Assembly: GCA_037976565.1 (NCBI GenBank)
Contig: CP137675.1
Coordinates: 14,349,330-14,413,329 of the forward strand
DNA: 64,000 nt
DNA from: Mesocentrotus franciscanus
Lineage: Eukaryota; Echinodermata; Echinoidea; Camarodonta; Strongylocentrotidae
Direction: 5' to 3'
In this document: positions 12,101 through 27,100 of the stretch, piece after piece
Numbering within the stretch: the first letter of the stretch is position 1
How the letters are laid out: each line of letters starts with the position of its first letter
The notes under the pieces: generated by a model
The model's database searches: none
The model's input: only the letters and a program-made list of their open reading frames with translations
Told to the model about the DNA's origin: nothing
Program-made: the position numbers and the translations under genes

Positions 12101-15100
12101 ATTGTAGAGGTAAGTTGATTGTCTATTATTTTAAGTAGGGGTGTTGTAATAAAGCAGTTTGCCCACTGGACTTTGGATCATAAGGAAGCAACACAGCAGC
12201 ACTTAAAACATTCGAACGAATTGTAGAGGTAAGTTGATTGTCTATTATTTTAAGTAGGGGTGTTGTAATAAAGTAGTTTGCCCACTGGACTTTGGATCAT
12301 AAGGAAGCAACACAGCAGCACTTAAAACATTCGAACGAATTGTAGAGGTAAGTTGATTGTCTATTATTTTAAGTAGGGGTGTTGTAATAAAGTAGTTTGC
12401 CCACTGGACTTTGGATCATAAGGAAGCAACACAGCAGCACTTAAAACATTCGAACGAATTGTAGAGGTAAGTTGATTGTCTATTATTTTAAGTAGGGGTG
12501 TTGTAATAAAGTAGTTTGCCCACTGGACTTTGGATCATAAGGAAGCAACACAGCAGCACTTAAAACATTCGAACGAATTGTAGAGGTAAGTTGATTGTCT
12601 ATTATTTTAAGTAGGGGTGTTGTAATAAAGTAGTTTGCCCACTGGACTTTGGATCATAAGGAAGCAACACAGCAGCACTTAAAACATTCGAACAATTGTA
12701 GAGGTAAGTTGATTGTCTATTATTTTAAGTAGGGGTGTTGTAATAAAGTAGTTTGCCCACTGGACTTTGGATCATAAGGAAGCAACACAGCAGCACTTAA
12801 AACATTCGAACGAATTGTAGAGGTAAGTTGATTGTCTATTATTTTAAGTAGGGGTGTTGTAATAAAGTAGTTTGCCCACTGGACTTTGGATCATAAGGAA
12901 GCAACACAGCAGCACTTAAAACATTCGAACGAATTGTAGAGGTAAGTTGATTGTCTATTATTTTAAGTAGGGGTGTTGTAATAAAGTAGTTTGCCCACTG
13001 GACTTTGGATCATATGGAAGCAACACAGCAGCACTTAAAACATTCGAACGAATTGTAGAGGTAAGTTGATTGTCTATTATTTTAAGTAGGGGTGTTGTAG
13101 TAAAGTAGTTTGCCCACTGGACTTTGGATCATAAGGAAGCAACACAGCAGCACTTAAAACATTCGAACGAATTGTAGAGGTAAGTTGATTGTCTATTATT
13201 TTAGGAAGGGGTGTTGTAATAAAGTAGTTTGCCCACTGGACTTTGGATCATAAGGAAGCAACACAGCAGCACTTAAAACATTCGAACGAATTGTAGAGGT
13301 AAGTTGATTGTCTATTATTTTAAATGGAAAGTTGAGTTTTGTTGCAGAGGGCGCTACACAAAATAATTTTGTTGTGAGATAATGAAAAACTGAGTGTCAA
13401 ATTTGAAAGAATATACAATTTAAATGACAAAATCATCATCTAAATATAACCATTTCTAATATTTGTGGTGCCCCACAAATATTAGGTAATTTTGAACCAG
13501 CCATTGAAAAACAAGATAGCGCCTTATACGTTTTATTCCAGCCAATGCCAATATTGGCTTTTTATTGGCTTTTCATGTTGGTTATAATACGCACAACCAG
13601 CCGGCCTGTGAACGTGTTATTATTAATTCATTAATTAACGGTCACCATATTTTTGAAAGTGGAGCTGAATTGGTACGATGATATTCAATCTAAATTCACA
13701 CATTTTGGGGTCTAAAATTACCTTCATAGCAATTTTAGGTTCTAAAAGGGCACTAGAAATGTCATAAATAAGAATAAGAGCAATAATCATGCACTTTGAA
13801 GGCATTTGCGGTCTTAAACAAGAACTCGACTACCGGTATCCCTTTAAGTAGGGGTGTTGTAATAAAGTAGTTTGCCCACTGGACTTTGGATCATAAGGTT
13901 TTCTGCTGTCTTAACATCCTTTAAGGATATATTTTACATATACATAATGTGCAGTATATACATGCCTGTACCACAAAAGTTGTTGATGTTGTCAAACAGT
14001 TTTCAAACTGTGTGTGTGTATTGGGTTTTTACAGATGTGTATCAATCAGATATGATTATTTACGTCTGGGCACCGACCTTTAACGTCACCATCCGAAAGA
14101 CGTGACTCAGTTTCGAACCTGCGTCCTCGGCTGAATCAGTTTGTAACTTCCACTGTTAGCTGGATAACAGGCGCACGCCACAACGCCTGTGCTTTAATTA
14201 GTTTATTTTATACCAAAGGTCCACAAGATGAGTCAACCTTTTGATGTATATGTACGTTTGGATTATTGAGATTTGGGCTGGCATGCTGCATGGCTATGGG
14301 CAAACAATACCATGAAAATTATAATTTAATAAAATAAACACTTTATGATAATTAATTTTATATTTTTATTTTGTGTAACATATTTTTTTCCTTCCTTTTT
14401 TTTCTTCCTAGATGGATCCAAATTCAATATATGCTTTATTCAAGTAAGTTTTTGTTCTTTGTGAAATTCCGATACCCCAAAAGCAATTAAACATATACAT
14501 TATTATACATATTCCTATTAAAGTCATTGGTAAGTTTTTACAAGCTTTGTTTTCCACTTCCAATGAACAAATCTAATGAATGCCTTTTTGAGCAGTTTCA
14601 TCTTCGCTGTCTTGATAATTCATGAATTATGTGTAATAACAACAATAATAATAATTGGATTATATAGCGCCTTTTTCAGAGGATACAAGATGCTGTATAG
14701 TTAAACTGCATTTTAAAAAGGTCTTTAAAGCCTGTCTGCACTAGTTTGGCCAGGAGGGATTAGACCTCCCAGCATGGTCACTGACAGGTGGTTATCTCAT
14801 CAACTCAGCTCTAATTAACATAAGAAAAAGACGATCATGGGAGGCCAACAGGCACCACTTAGGCATTTTTTTCTATATAGAGGGAGCAAGTAGCTACAAG
14901 TAGTGCAGTGGGGCTTTAACACAAGATATTGGCTGTCTACATACGTAAATGCTGAATTGGAGAGGATTGGCTTGCGACACGATATTATTTCATGCAATTT
15001 TTTTTCTTCATTTTGATTGTGACCAGGATTGGTCACATCAAGCAGACTGTTGGCCAGTACTCCGAAGCAGTGTCGGTCTATCAGGAGAAAATCCTCAGCA

Positions 15101-18100
15101 AAACACCGGACTACGTGCCAGCACTGAGTGGTAGGTTTATCAGATATATTTAATCCTGTATGTTTAATAATGAGGGGTCGTTTTTAGTCACAAGCTCTAC
15201 ACCTGGTATTAAACATTTTGAAAGTGGATACTTGAATTAATTTAATTTAATTTGATTAAATCAGTTGTGGTTTACCCTCCTATATTTGTGAGTTTCACTA
15301 GTAAATTTGAAGTCTTTTAGAGTCAATGTATCCCATAATTGTTAAAATGTGCCATTGATTGAATGAATGAATGAATGATATTAATCTCTCTTGTATCATC
15401 CTGTTCAGGCCTAGGTGAGACATATATCTTGATGGCCAAGGCAGCTTTGTATGACTTCTTCAATGCCAGAGCTCTCATCTACATCCAGAATGCCATCACT
15501 GTCTTGACAAGGTAGATGCAATAAACCTCAAGCAAGTTATCTGCATTATCATTAATTGCTGTATAGGCTTATTCAGACAGGAGGCAGTAAATAACTTTAG
15601 AAAAAAGCACTGTCACAGAATTTAGTGACAAATGTCTAGTGTAGTTCACATTTTTGTACCTTGTAACACAAAGGTAAGTGAGTATACACAGGGGACATTT
15701 TTGGGGTAGCTACATGCATGCTTTATACCTGTGAAGTATTTAATCTTGCGATTCATTATACGCAAAGTTTTGCTGTGTCAAAATATTTCAGAGTAGTTAC
15801 CACACTCAGGCAATGTAGCCTTTATCGTCAAAATATTAGCATTTAGAAATTGTTACTTGTGAGTAGTTACCACACTCAGGCAATGTAGCCTTTATCGTCA
15901 AAATATTAGCATTTAGAAATTGTTACTTGTGTTTTAAAAAAGATCACATAATCAGTGGTAGAGCAGTGGTCTCATAACCGGGAGGTCCCAGCCGACTCCC
16001 AGGTTCGAAACCAAGTCAATGCGCTCGTGGCCTTTATTATTATTATTATTTTATTTGGCATTTCGTATCTCAGTTATGGGTGCATCAGGGTGGGCAGCCT
16101 GGGTATGGAAAGAGCCAACTAAATGACTATAGCCCGCAGGCCATCCTCCCCGAACCCACCCTGGTGCAACCAAAATTGATCACAATCTATAGTACAATAA
16201 ATGCAGGAACATAATTATAAGTAACAATGTACAACATGAATGAAAAGGAGAATGGGTCACAGCTGTAAAGTAAAGTAAATTGAACCAAAACTGAGAAGAA
16301 GAAAAAAAAAAAAGGGGGGAAAAAAAAAATTCTGTATTTACTTTATATACTATTCCGGATTCAGAGAAGGTAAAAAAAGAATCATACTGAGCTTATGAAC
16401 ATGTATATAAAATGCACTTAATAGTGGGTTGGTATGAATAGTTTGTGAGTATTTTTAATTAAAGTAATATACAATGGATTAATTTGATAAAATTTGATAA
16501 AACAAATAAATTAAACAGCTTTATGGACAATACTGGAAATGTTGGAATGCATTATATTAAAAGGTGAAATTTAATTAAACATTAACATAAATATAAAATG
16601 TACATATGTGCATAGACATAAATACTAAATTAACTAATTAACTAATTCCCTACCATCCCTCAGCACCAGCTAGAAATAATAATCAAAATATACAGAATTA
16701 GTCAAAGGAAAAGATGTGGGATTTCAGTTTTCTTTCCCAGAGAGAAAAAGAGTCAAGAAGTATATCAGTCCTTAGATGTGGTGGAAACTTATCCCACAAA
16801 ACTGGGAAGAGATGTAGGGCTGTGTTTGAGAGTCTCTGTGTCCGGGCTTTCAAGTGATGAAATCGTAAATCATCTTGTCGTCGGGTGACTACATGAATTG
16901 AGGTAACAACATCGTCAGATGAGATGAAACGAAACAGAGCCTTTGTGACGAAGCTCAAGAGGAGGTAAGTACGACGAGACTCCAATGTGGGCCAGTTCAA
17001 GACCCGGCGTTCGGATAGGACATTTGTTGTTTCCGTTGCTTCAAGATCATACGAGTGGCACGTCGTTGGACACTTTCCAGACGGTCACACAAAGTGCGAG
17101 TGTACGGGATCCAGGCGGGTATCCCATATTCCAACACTGGTAAGGCATTAGTCCTCATTACCAAGTCCCTCAGAGAGGACTTAAAGCCGTCTGTCCCCTG
17201 GTTGTTTACTTACAAGCATATACATGCTTTCTTAGCAGTCAGGTAAAATAATGATCATCATCATCAACATCATCATCTACATCCAGTCTGGAGAGGGCTT
17301 CATGGAGGTGTATTGTTAAATTAAGTGCTAATATTCCGATTTGCCAAGAAATAAAGAAATAAAAAGAGGGAGCTACCAATTCCTACAGTGTACATGTAGC
17401 TTCTATTAAACTTTTCCAACACTGTTTCATCTGTGTTAATGTTGCAGTGGCGGATCCAGGGAGGGCCGGGGCCGGGCCCTCCCTAGCAAAAAAACCAGGT
17501 AAAAACACCCTTTTTTAAAAAAAAGAAGAAGATGGGTCCCCTCCCCTGGCGCCCAAGGGGTGGGGGTGGCGGTGAAAAAAATAACCCTTCCCATAGGGAA
17601 ATTTTTGTTTCGGGTGCCAAAAAAGAAATTTGTGCTCACTACCCCCCACTGAGCGAAAAATCGGCCGGCACGATTTTCAAATTTTCGCACGAAGTGGGCC
17701 CCTTTTTAGGCCCCCTCCCTTGCCGCCGGCTGGATCCGCCCCTGTAATGTTGTATAGATTATGATCTCTGAATACCATAGGAGAATGGCTACAAACCCTT
17801 TGTAGTCATCTATACTTGTACCTGTACATTTATCGATGTCCAATGCATTCATTTCTTTGTACTGTTTTTCTTCTCAAGAGCTGTGCTTCTTCGTCCTGAT
17901 CTGTGTAGCTTGTGGAAACTCCTCGGGGATGCCTGCACCCTGATAGCTCCACTACATGACAATCTCATCAGGTAGGAGAGAAATATGAGATGAAGATTAG
18001 CATCACTTTAATACTCCTGGGCCCTGTTTCATAAAATTGGATATAAAAAACAAGTTGCAATAACTGTTATAAGCTTCTGAAACTGTGGCATTTGATTGGC

Positions 18101-21100
18101 TGAGAGCAAATTTGTCATAGAAATTTAGCATTTATTATAAAAGAAAGGTTAATGAAACAGGGCCCAGGTTTTGAATGCCTGCTCATTGATAACACAGCTA
18201 CATGACTACGACATCTCATCACATAGAAAAAAGAAATGGTTGAAAAAGGATTAAAATCAACTGAATGTGTTTTACTTTGAATCATATATCATTGAGTATT
18301 GTCAAACTCGCACCATAATACACTGTACATATAGCACCACTTCATGAGAATCTTATTAGGTATAGAGAGAAATTGTTGAAATTAAGATTAAAATCATCTT
18401 AGTTTCTGAATACAATGAAGTTTGAATTTCATCATAAGCTTTAATAGGGTTCTAATGATTGCAAGATACCACTACACAAGTTGCCACTTCACAATAAATC
18501 ACTCATTTAAAGGTACTATGTCCCATTTGCAGGCCAAAAAATGAAAAGGTTAAATTCCAACGGCATTTGAAAGACAATACTAATTTAGAACTTCCTCAAA
18601 AACGAAAGGGCTTGAAAATGTCTTTTAGTGGGAAAAAACGTTAGTTGTCGAATCGACTTAAGTGATTGTAATCAGTAAGTAATAGTCTGATTTTTAGACC
18701 ATTGTACCGAATGGTCGTACATATTGTGCTGCGCAAAGATTCAATCAGTTTAATTTTGGCCATTACAAGTAGTGGGTTATTGATGTAGACAAATGCTCAT
18801 GTACCTGTTACAGCTCATTTTATGTATGTTATTACCAAAGATAAAGATGTCAGTCAGTCACTCAATAGTGTCTGACAGTGAAGTCTAGAAGGTAAACGGG
18901 TTTCCTTGCATAATTTGAATACTAGGACACTGCTAATGTTTAAATTTCACAGATAGGACATACATGACATATTCATAATTCCTGCAAAGTTCTACAGAAT
19001 TTGATGTTGGCTGCAAAAGGGACATAGTATCTTTAATACTTGTACCTCTAAGTTTTTGTCTTCCTACAATATTATTTCAGGATCTCAGTGAACGGTGCTC
19101 TTACTTGTGGTGATGAGAAAATATGTGAAACATTAGGCAAAGGAGAGCTGCTGGCACTGGGTGGAAGGTGAGTTTGTCTCAAATATAACATTTCAATGAT
19201 ACATGTGCACATAGTTTCAACACTTTTACCGCTAGTTGTGATGAAACGATGAAAGCATTGAGTTTCCAAACAATTGCTCAATTGTGAGTTTTAAATGTGG
19301 TATTCTGAGAAAAATTGTGAATGTACATGTAGGAACATGTATTCCTATTCCAAGCTAACATTGTTACAACCTTACAGACATCTTTGATTAGACTTTTCAT
19401 AAGAGGGAATAGACTGAGTTATCAATTATTGTCATCTCTATTAAAGTGGGCACACACTCCAATTCCTTTTTAAATATAAGTGTAGATTCTTCTATTCCAT
19501 TGATTGTTCAACTATTTTTTGAGTATTTTTATATATGCTTAAAGGATTTTATTATATCTAATGTTTGTGTTAAATTTATATGAAGAAGATAATTCATGTT
19601 TTTTCACCTGTGTTTCCATCAAACAGGTGTTATGGTCGGGCTGTTCAGAGGCAGAAGGACCGTGCTAGCTTGTGGCATGACTTGGGCATCAACTACTACC
19701 ATCAGCACCAGAACAGTCAAGATGCAAAGATGGTCCAAAAAGCCATGCAGGTAAAGTAGAGGATTTGATATTAAAACAATGTGTCAATCATATTTCACTC
19801 TAATTCTGTAGATGATTTGATCATGAAATTTACTGTAGTCAAAAACAAGGTTTTGAATGCTTGAAATTTAGGATATTGCACATATTCATGCACAAGATAA
19901 AATGTCTGTAAAATGCAATATAAACACCTAGGCCTTGTTTCGTACAACTCGTTTTCAATAACAAATGCTAAATTTCTATGATAAATTTGCTCTCAGCCAA
20001 TCAAATGCCACGATTTCAGTAGCTTGTAACAGTTATTATAACTTGTTATTGGTAACAGGTTTTATGAAACAGGGCCCAGATTGCTGGTTGATTTGAGTGA
20101 CATGTATTGAGATCTTATTCTTGGGCTTGATTCTGCAATCTGTTGTCACAGGACCAGTTCCCTTTAACAATTGGCACTGGAGTTACGGGCACATAAGGTT
20201 TGGTCTTGATATTATTGATTAAACCATTCTAATGCAACCAGTTCTGCAAGGGATATTGGGTCCTAAGTCTTGGTGGAAAAGTCAAATTTCTTTTCTCCCC
20301 ATTATTTTAATTAGTCTAGCTTTCGAAGAGGGTCTAGATAATCATTAACCATGAAATGATATCTTATTTTTGTATTTTTCTGATTTTGTTTATTCCTCCT
20401 AATTTGTGTAGTTTATCCAAAAAGCAATCAAGCTAGATGAGTCAAACCACTCACACTGGACAGCCCTGGGTGTCATTGCTGCATCTAAAGGTTAGTATAT
20501 ATACCAGAATCTCACTTAAAGTGTACAGATCACCTGAAAATAATTTGTGTACAGATAGAATGTATAAAATCAACCTCAGAAAAAAAAACTTTACCTGACA
20601 GTCTATAGGCTGATGGTTAAGAAGTACGAAGAAAAGAATAAAACAAAACCCTTTGCATGAAAGCCAAGTTGGACTTGCGTTACGTTGCGTTGTTTTCTAG
20701 GTGAGTGCATATGGATGCGTCAACTAGTCTACTTGCAAGTATTTTTTATGTCATTAGAGAGTGTATTCAAACTTGAAATAGCTCTATGATAGAAGTAATA
20801 TTTGGAACTCGTATCTTTAATATTGTGAAGCTGTGTGGAACTCTTAACATAAAGAGCAAAATATTTTTTTGGTGATTGTTACCCTTTTAAATTTGTTAAC
20901 CTTCTTGCCATTAACATTTGTTTCAGATGATTTTAATCCAAATATATGTATTTCTCTTTTTCATCTTCATCTGGAAAACAATGCAATAGACATTGATAAA
21001 TTTATTACAAAAGATAATGACCTCATGTCCAAAAAGGAAATCTTCCAAATAATTTTGAAAGGGAAAAATTGTACACACATTGATGTATCAAATCAAATAT

Positions 21101-24100
21101 GATACATGTGTATATATCTATTTATTTTCAGCTTTTGATGACCCAAGTCTTGCCCAGCATGCCTTCATCAAGTCCATACAACTAGAAGCAAAGGTAGGAT
21201 TGTTAACCTCATATTATTCGTGTACATGGTAAGTTTAAAGTAGGCATTCATTGAAAATTCTGAACAATGATTCATCACTAGACACCAGGAAGTATGCAGA
21301 TGACGATGGTATAAGTTTTTAGGTCAACCATATATCGGAAAATCAAAATTTTACACAAATAAAAGCACCTCTCGGGATCTGGTACATGTATATACGAGTG
21401 CTTTGCCGGAAAATTTAGCAAATTTTTTGTGAGGTCACATCAGGAACCAATCCTGTAACTAAAGAACTTATTTTCTTGATTATTAGAGTTTGATTTATTT
21501 TAAATATGAACATGGAAGTGATGCTGATGCTGATAATCATAATCCTTTGCTTAGAAACATCCAGAGCAAAGATAAATGATGAATTTAAAAAAAAAACTAA
21601 AATATCAGCCCACTTTCGAATTGAAAAGCCCCCTTGAACAATAAAATGGATGGTGTTCGTTCCCGATCGAAACGCTGCACATGCGTTGATGTATGGAGCT
21701 GAATGTACAATGGTGTCTTTACACAAGCCATAGTGAAGCTACAACTGATTTCTTTATTTTTTCATCAAACGCTGCATTTTCTTCATCAAAATAAAACCAT
21801 GTCCAAAGTTTAGAGTGAGGCAACAGATCAAACAGGAACAATGACATATTCTCCAACCCATTATAATAATAATAATAATACATGAGATTTATATAGAGCC
21901 GTTATCCATTCAAATTAAATGCTCAAGGCGCTTCAAAATATTAGGGAACACATTACATCATGACAAAGGAATCGTGTACATTTACATAAGAAAGAAAACA
22001 AAATACAAAAATGAAAGAATTAATGAATGTCTGTCTTCAAAACGCAAAATTGAACAAATGGGATTTAAGGTTGCTCTTAAAAGACGTTGAAGACTTGGAG
22101 TTCTTCAGCTCCTGTGGAAGTGAATTCCACAGGGCTCGTCCGGCATGAGCAAAAGCTCGTTCCCCCCAAGATTTCTTTGAAAGCCGTATGTGTAGACAAC
22201 CAGAGTTGGAGGATCGGAGAGTACGTGTGGGTTGGTAGAGGTAAACTAAAGACTGGTTGTATTCAGGAGCTGTTCATAATTTGATTAACTAAAAGAAGGA
22301 TTTTGAAGATTATACGTTCCTTTACGGGCAAACAATGGAGATTTTGTTAGATGGGTGTAATGTGACTACATTTGCTTGACAGAGAAATGATACGTGCAGC
22401 AGCGTTTTGTAGTTTTTGTAACTGTGCAATTTGTGAATTTGGTAAATTATAGAATAGACTGTTGCCGAAATCTAGACATGAAGAAATAAGTGAGTGAATA
22501 AGTTTCTCTGTTGCCGAACAAGTCAGATATTTCCGTATGAAGCTAATATTGCGCAATTGATAGCGAACTGATCTCGAAATGCTGGTGATTTGTTTAGACA
22601 TAGACATTTGAGAATCAAGCACGACGCCAAGATTGCGACATTAATTTGATAAAGCAATCGTGTTACGGGAAATAGAAATGGAGTCTATATGTAATTTGTT
22701 CAACTGAGATTTTGAGCCGAAAAGAATGAACTCGCATTTACTGTGGTTTAATAGCAAAGAATGTGACTTCATCCACGCGTCAATATCAGCGATGCAATTT
22801 TCTAAATTGGGCAAGGTTTGGGAAGCTTGAATTTGATGCGGCGGAAAAGAAACAAAAATTTGTATGTCATCTGCATATAAATGATAGTGAACAGAGTGAC
22901 GTTGGAAAACATTTCTGAGACCAGTTAGATAAATTGAAAATAAGGTGGGCCCACCCACAGAGCCTTGGGGCTCTCCACAGCCAAGTGGCCTGGGGGAGGA
23001 TGTGAAACCATTCAAAAGGACAGACTGTGAATGGCATGAAAGATAAGATTCAAACCATTTGAGAGCCTGGTCCTGAATACCCAGACTTGCGAGAGTATTG
23101 ACAAGTATTTTGTGGTCTACGGTGTCGAAGGCTGAGGACAAATCTAAAAGGACCATGGCGGTGACAGATCCGGAGTCCATTTCTCGTAAGATAGAGCTTG
23201 AACCATTGATAAGAAGGGTCTCGACACTATGGTGAGGGTGTTAAGCTGACTGTAAAGGGTCAAATAAATTGTGTTCCAGCAAATTATCTGAGAGTCTAGA
23301 GAACAGAATTTTAAACAAAAATGGCAGATTACACACAGGACGGTAATTTTTCAGGGATTCATGGTCCTAAGAGGGTTTTTTCAACAAAGGGCAAATAAGT
23401 GCTGTTTTTAAGACTGAGGGTACAGTGGCTTGATTTAGACCAAGATTAACAATGTGAGAAATAATCGGGGCAAATATCGGAGCGCAATCTTTTAAAAGAA
23501 TGGTAGGAACTGGATCTAATGGACAAGATTTAGGAGGCAATTTACGAAGAAGGGAAAGAATTTCATTAAAGTTATTGATGCCTTTTGGCAATAATAAACC
23601 AAAGGAGATGACGAAACAGGCACTAAAAATGTGTGCCTTGTTATGGGACATTGCCTATGCTAATTTTGTTGCTTGAGTCATGTCACAAATTTTGGCAGTG
23701 TTCGGTGAGCTCTTCAAGTGGGAAAGTGGGGCAATATTTTACTTTGTTTTAATTGATAATAAGCGTTACTTTGAATGTTTCCAAGCCAGGATTTTGATAA
23801 ACTTGTTTGATCTAACCTTCCCTTATTAAATTAAATCAATATCTAAAATCAATGCACCTCTACGTAAGGGAATTGAAAGCATAACTACATTCAACCACCT
23901 CCCCCTCCCCCTCTTTGATGACAGTCGAACACTGAGCCAATTATGGGACATTCAAACTTTATGTAACCTTATCTACAAATATCTAGCGTATTATCTACAC
24001 TCAATACATGAATTTGATCATGAAACACTCATATATCTCAAATCGATCTGCAGTTCATATGATAAGATGGGAACAAAAATGTTCTTCCTCGGGTAAACAT

Positions 24101-27100
24101 TTAATTCAAGATTCAAGATTCAAGATTCAAGATTATTTTATTGGTCCATGCATGCAAACATTACATAGAAATTTTGTTTCCAATGGCTTTTCGACAGTGA
24201 ACATACAAATAATAGAAAATACAATACAAAATTCAACAATAGAAAACGATGTACATAAATATGGATAATTATTTACAATGTGTATGTGCCCCTCAATTTC
24301 ATTCAAAGACCTGATCCTGATCCTATTACCCTCTGTGCAACTCTTTGAGTTCGATCTACTCTTCCTTTTTGCTCGTTTGACATGTTACCAAAAGTGCAAA
24401 TCAGGTTGTTTGTCATTACGCTTTGGATGATCAATTGGTAGAAGAGTTTCAAGATGGTTCTATCAATATGAAAGCTCTTTAGTTTCCGCAAGAAAAACAT
24501 CCTTTGGTTCGTTTTCTTTTGTACAGACAGACAGTTTTCCTTCCAAGAAAGCTTATCATCAATGATTGTTCCCAGGTATTTGTACTCATGTACCTGCTCA
24601 ATGACGTCTCCATGAATACGGAGTGGCTCATGTATTGTATTGCCCTTCCTGAAATCGATGATAATTTCTTTGGTTTTACTGGTATTCAGTGATAGGTAAT
24701 GGTTGTCACACCAAAGAGCAAAGTCTTCAACCTGGGAGATTTATTCATGAGGGTCACTGAACAGGTAGCCTGTTATCAGAGTATCATCAGCATACTTGAT
24801 TAAACTGCAAGAGGTTTTCGTGCTCGTGCAATTACTTGTGTACAACGAGAAAAGAACAGGAGATAAGACGCAACCTTGGGGAGCACCTATATTGGTCATC
24901 ATTTCATTTGACTGATGATTCCCAGCTTTGGCTGACTGGATTCTTGAAGTGAGCAAATTTTGGATACATAGGATAAGTCTCGGATTTACATTCATATCAA
25001 TCACCATTGGTACTAGACAATGAGGTGCGATCGTGTTGAACGCACTCGAGAAGTCCGCAAAAAGTGAACGAGTGTACGATTTAGCACGATCAAGATGCTC
25101 ATATATCTTGTGGAGAAAACTAAGGGTAACATCTTCAACACTTGTATTTGACCGATATGCAAATTGATATGGATCTATTAGACCCTGTGATTCTTTTAAC
25201 AATTCGACGAGAAAGAGTCTTTCAAAGCATTTCATGATGTTTGATGTTAGCGCCACCGGCCGGAAATCATTTGGTTCCTGAGCTTTGTTTTTCTTAGGCA
25301 TTGGTATAATTGTGGATGTCATCCACAGTTTGGGGATAACCCCTGTATCCAAGCACATTTGAAAAATATAACATAACAATGGAGCTAACTATTGGTTACA
25401 GCACTTCACTCAGTTAAACAGATTCTATTACTACCATCAAGCTGTGAAATCAAGTATTCTAAGTGACAGTTCAATTCACTGTTTTCCTTACGAAAGACAT
25501 GTACTTCGAATCTACCGTGAAAACTATTGAGTTCTTCAACAAAGTCTGCAGAAAAGTCAACTGTTTTTTTCTTGCCTTTGTATCCCGTAAATGATTTATT
25601 GGATGCCCAGACACATGCAGATTTTTGCAAATAACCAAAGATCTTACATAAGTTGATACATTTTAGAGATTAAAACTGGTCTTTCATGGACTACTGTAAA
25701 ATAAGAAAATGTGCGCAATAATTACCCTATATATCTATCACTATCCAGATATCATTAAAATATTCCAGATTTGAATTTTATTTTTGTATTTGTCCATCAC
25801 AGAATGTTGTAGCGTGGACCAACCTTGGTACACTGTACCTCGACCATGGGAACCTAAAGCTTGCCAACCAAGCCTTCGCTGTCTCCCAGTCTCTGGAACC
25901 CAATCATGTACAATGCTGGATCGGACAGGTATGAGTATTTTTCAGTTAGACACTATCTTTGGAAGCCTTTTCCTTTTTTATGAATTGTGTAAATTGACAT
26001 TTAACAAAAACCCTGTTGGAAACGTCCAAGTCCAAGTAAAAGCGGTTATCGCTTATTGCGTGAAAGGCGATGCTCACTTCTTTTATCAAATCAAGTTTAC
26101 CTTGTAATCTTGTTCCATTTTAGAGAGCACATCACCTAGAAGATTTGGCGCTTGTTCACAACTGTGACCATACTTTGGACCCATAACTCCGGCGTGGAGA
26201 TACCTTACTATAACACACCAAAAATCATATAAATCTTCCACAATTGTTCAAATAACGGTCATGATTTAAAAGTCGTTATCTTTCTTACCTGTTTCGTGTC
26301 AATTTTCTTATCTTTTTTGGAGTATTTTTCCTGAAAACAAAGACATTAGTATACACTTTCTCACAGGTTTCATGGCAAACCGCTGCACAATACAAGTGCG
26401 CACCGACGGTGGGTTTTGGGCGGCCGCGCGCGCCTGCCTGAAGTTAGCGACCGTAATGATCATGATCAATTCATAATGTGAATTACTTGTATGAATTTAA
26501 TGAGGATCTAAGATTACAGTGGCTAACTTAACGCAGGCGGGCATGCCCGCCCGAAACCCACCGTCGGTATGCACTTGTATTGTGCAGCGGTTTGCCGTGA
26601 AACCAGTGTGAGAAAGTGTATACTAATGTCTTCGTTTTTAGGAAAAATACTCCAAAAAAGATAAGAAAATTGACACGAAACAGGTAAGAAAGATAACAAC
26701 TTTTCAATCATGACTGTTATTTGAACAATTGTCGAAGGAGGCGCTATAGCTCAGTTGGTAGAGCAGTGGTCTCGTAATCCGGTGACCCGGGTTCGAAACC
26801 AAGTCGATGCGCTAGTGCCCTTTGGTAAGGCATTAATCCTCACTACCAGGTCCCTCGGAGAGGACCTAAAGCCGTCGTCCGTCTGGTTGCTTACTTACAA
26901 GCATTTATGCTTTCTTAGCAGTCAGGTAAAATAACAATCAATCAATCAAATCATTTATATGATTTTTGGTGTGTTATAGTAAGGGATCTCCACGCCGGAG
27001 TTACGGGTCCAAAGTATGGTCACAGTTGTGAACAAGCGCCAAATATTTGGCATGAAAGTCTCAATGATAATCTACAAATTTGATTTTCTGGAAATGTTTC

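Noticed and set aside
11709..13323. CRISPR-like array
   Set aside because: Regular 119-bp spacing, but the whole unit is repeated with no unique spacers, and the unit is exon plus intron of a eukaryotic gene.
17446..17750. GC-rich open frames on both strands
   Set aside because: They lie within a MITE with GGATCC-bearing TIRs.
26739..26815. Possible real tRNA-Thr gene
   Set aside because: Boxes A and B are good but acceptor and T stems do not pair, and SINE body sequence follows as in two other copies.
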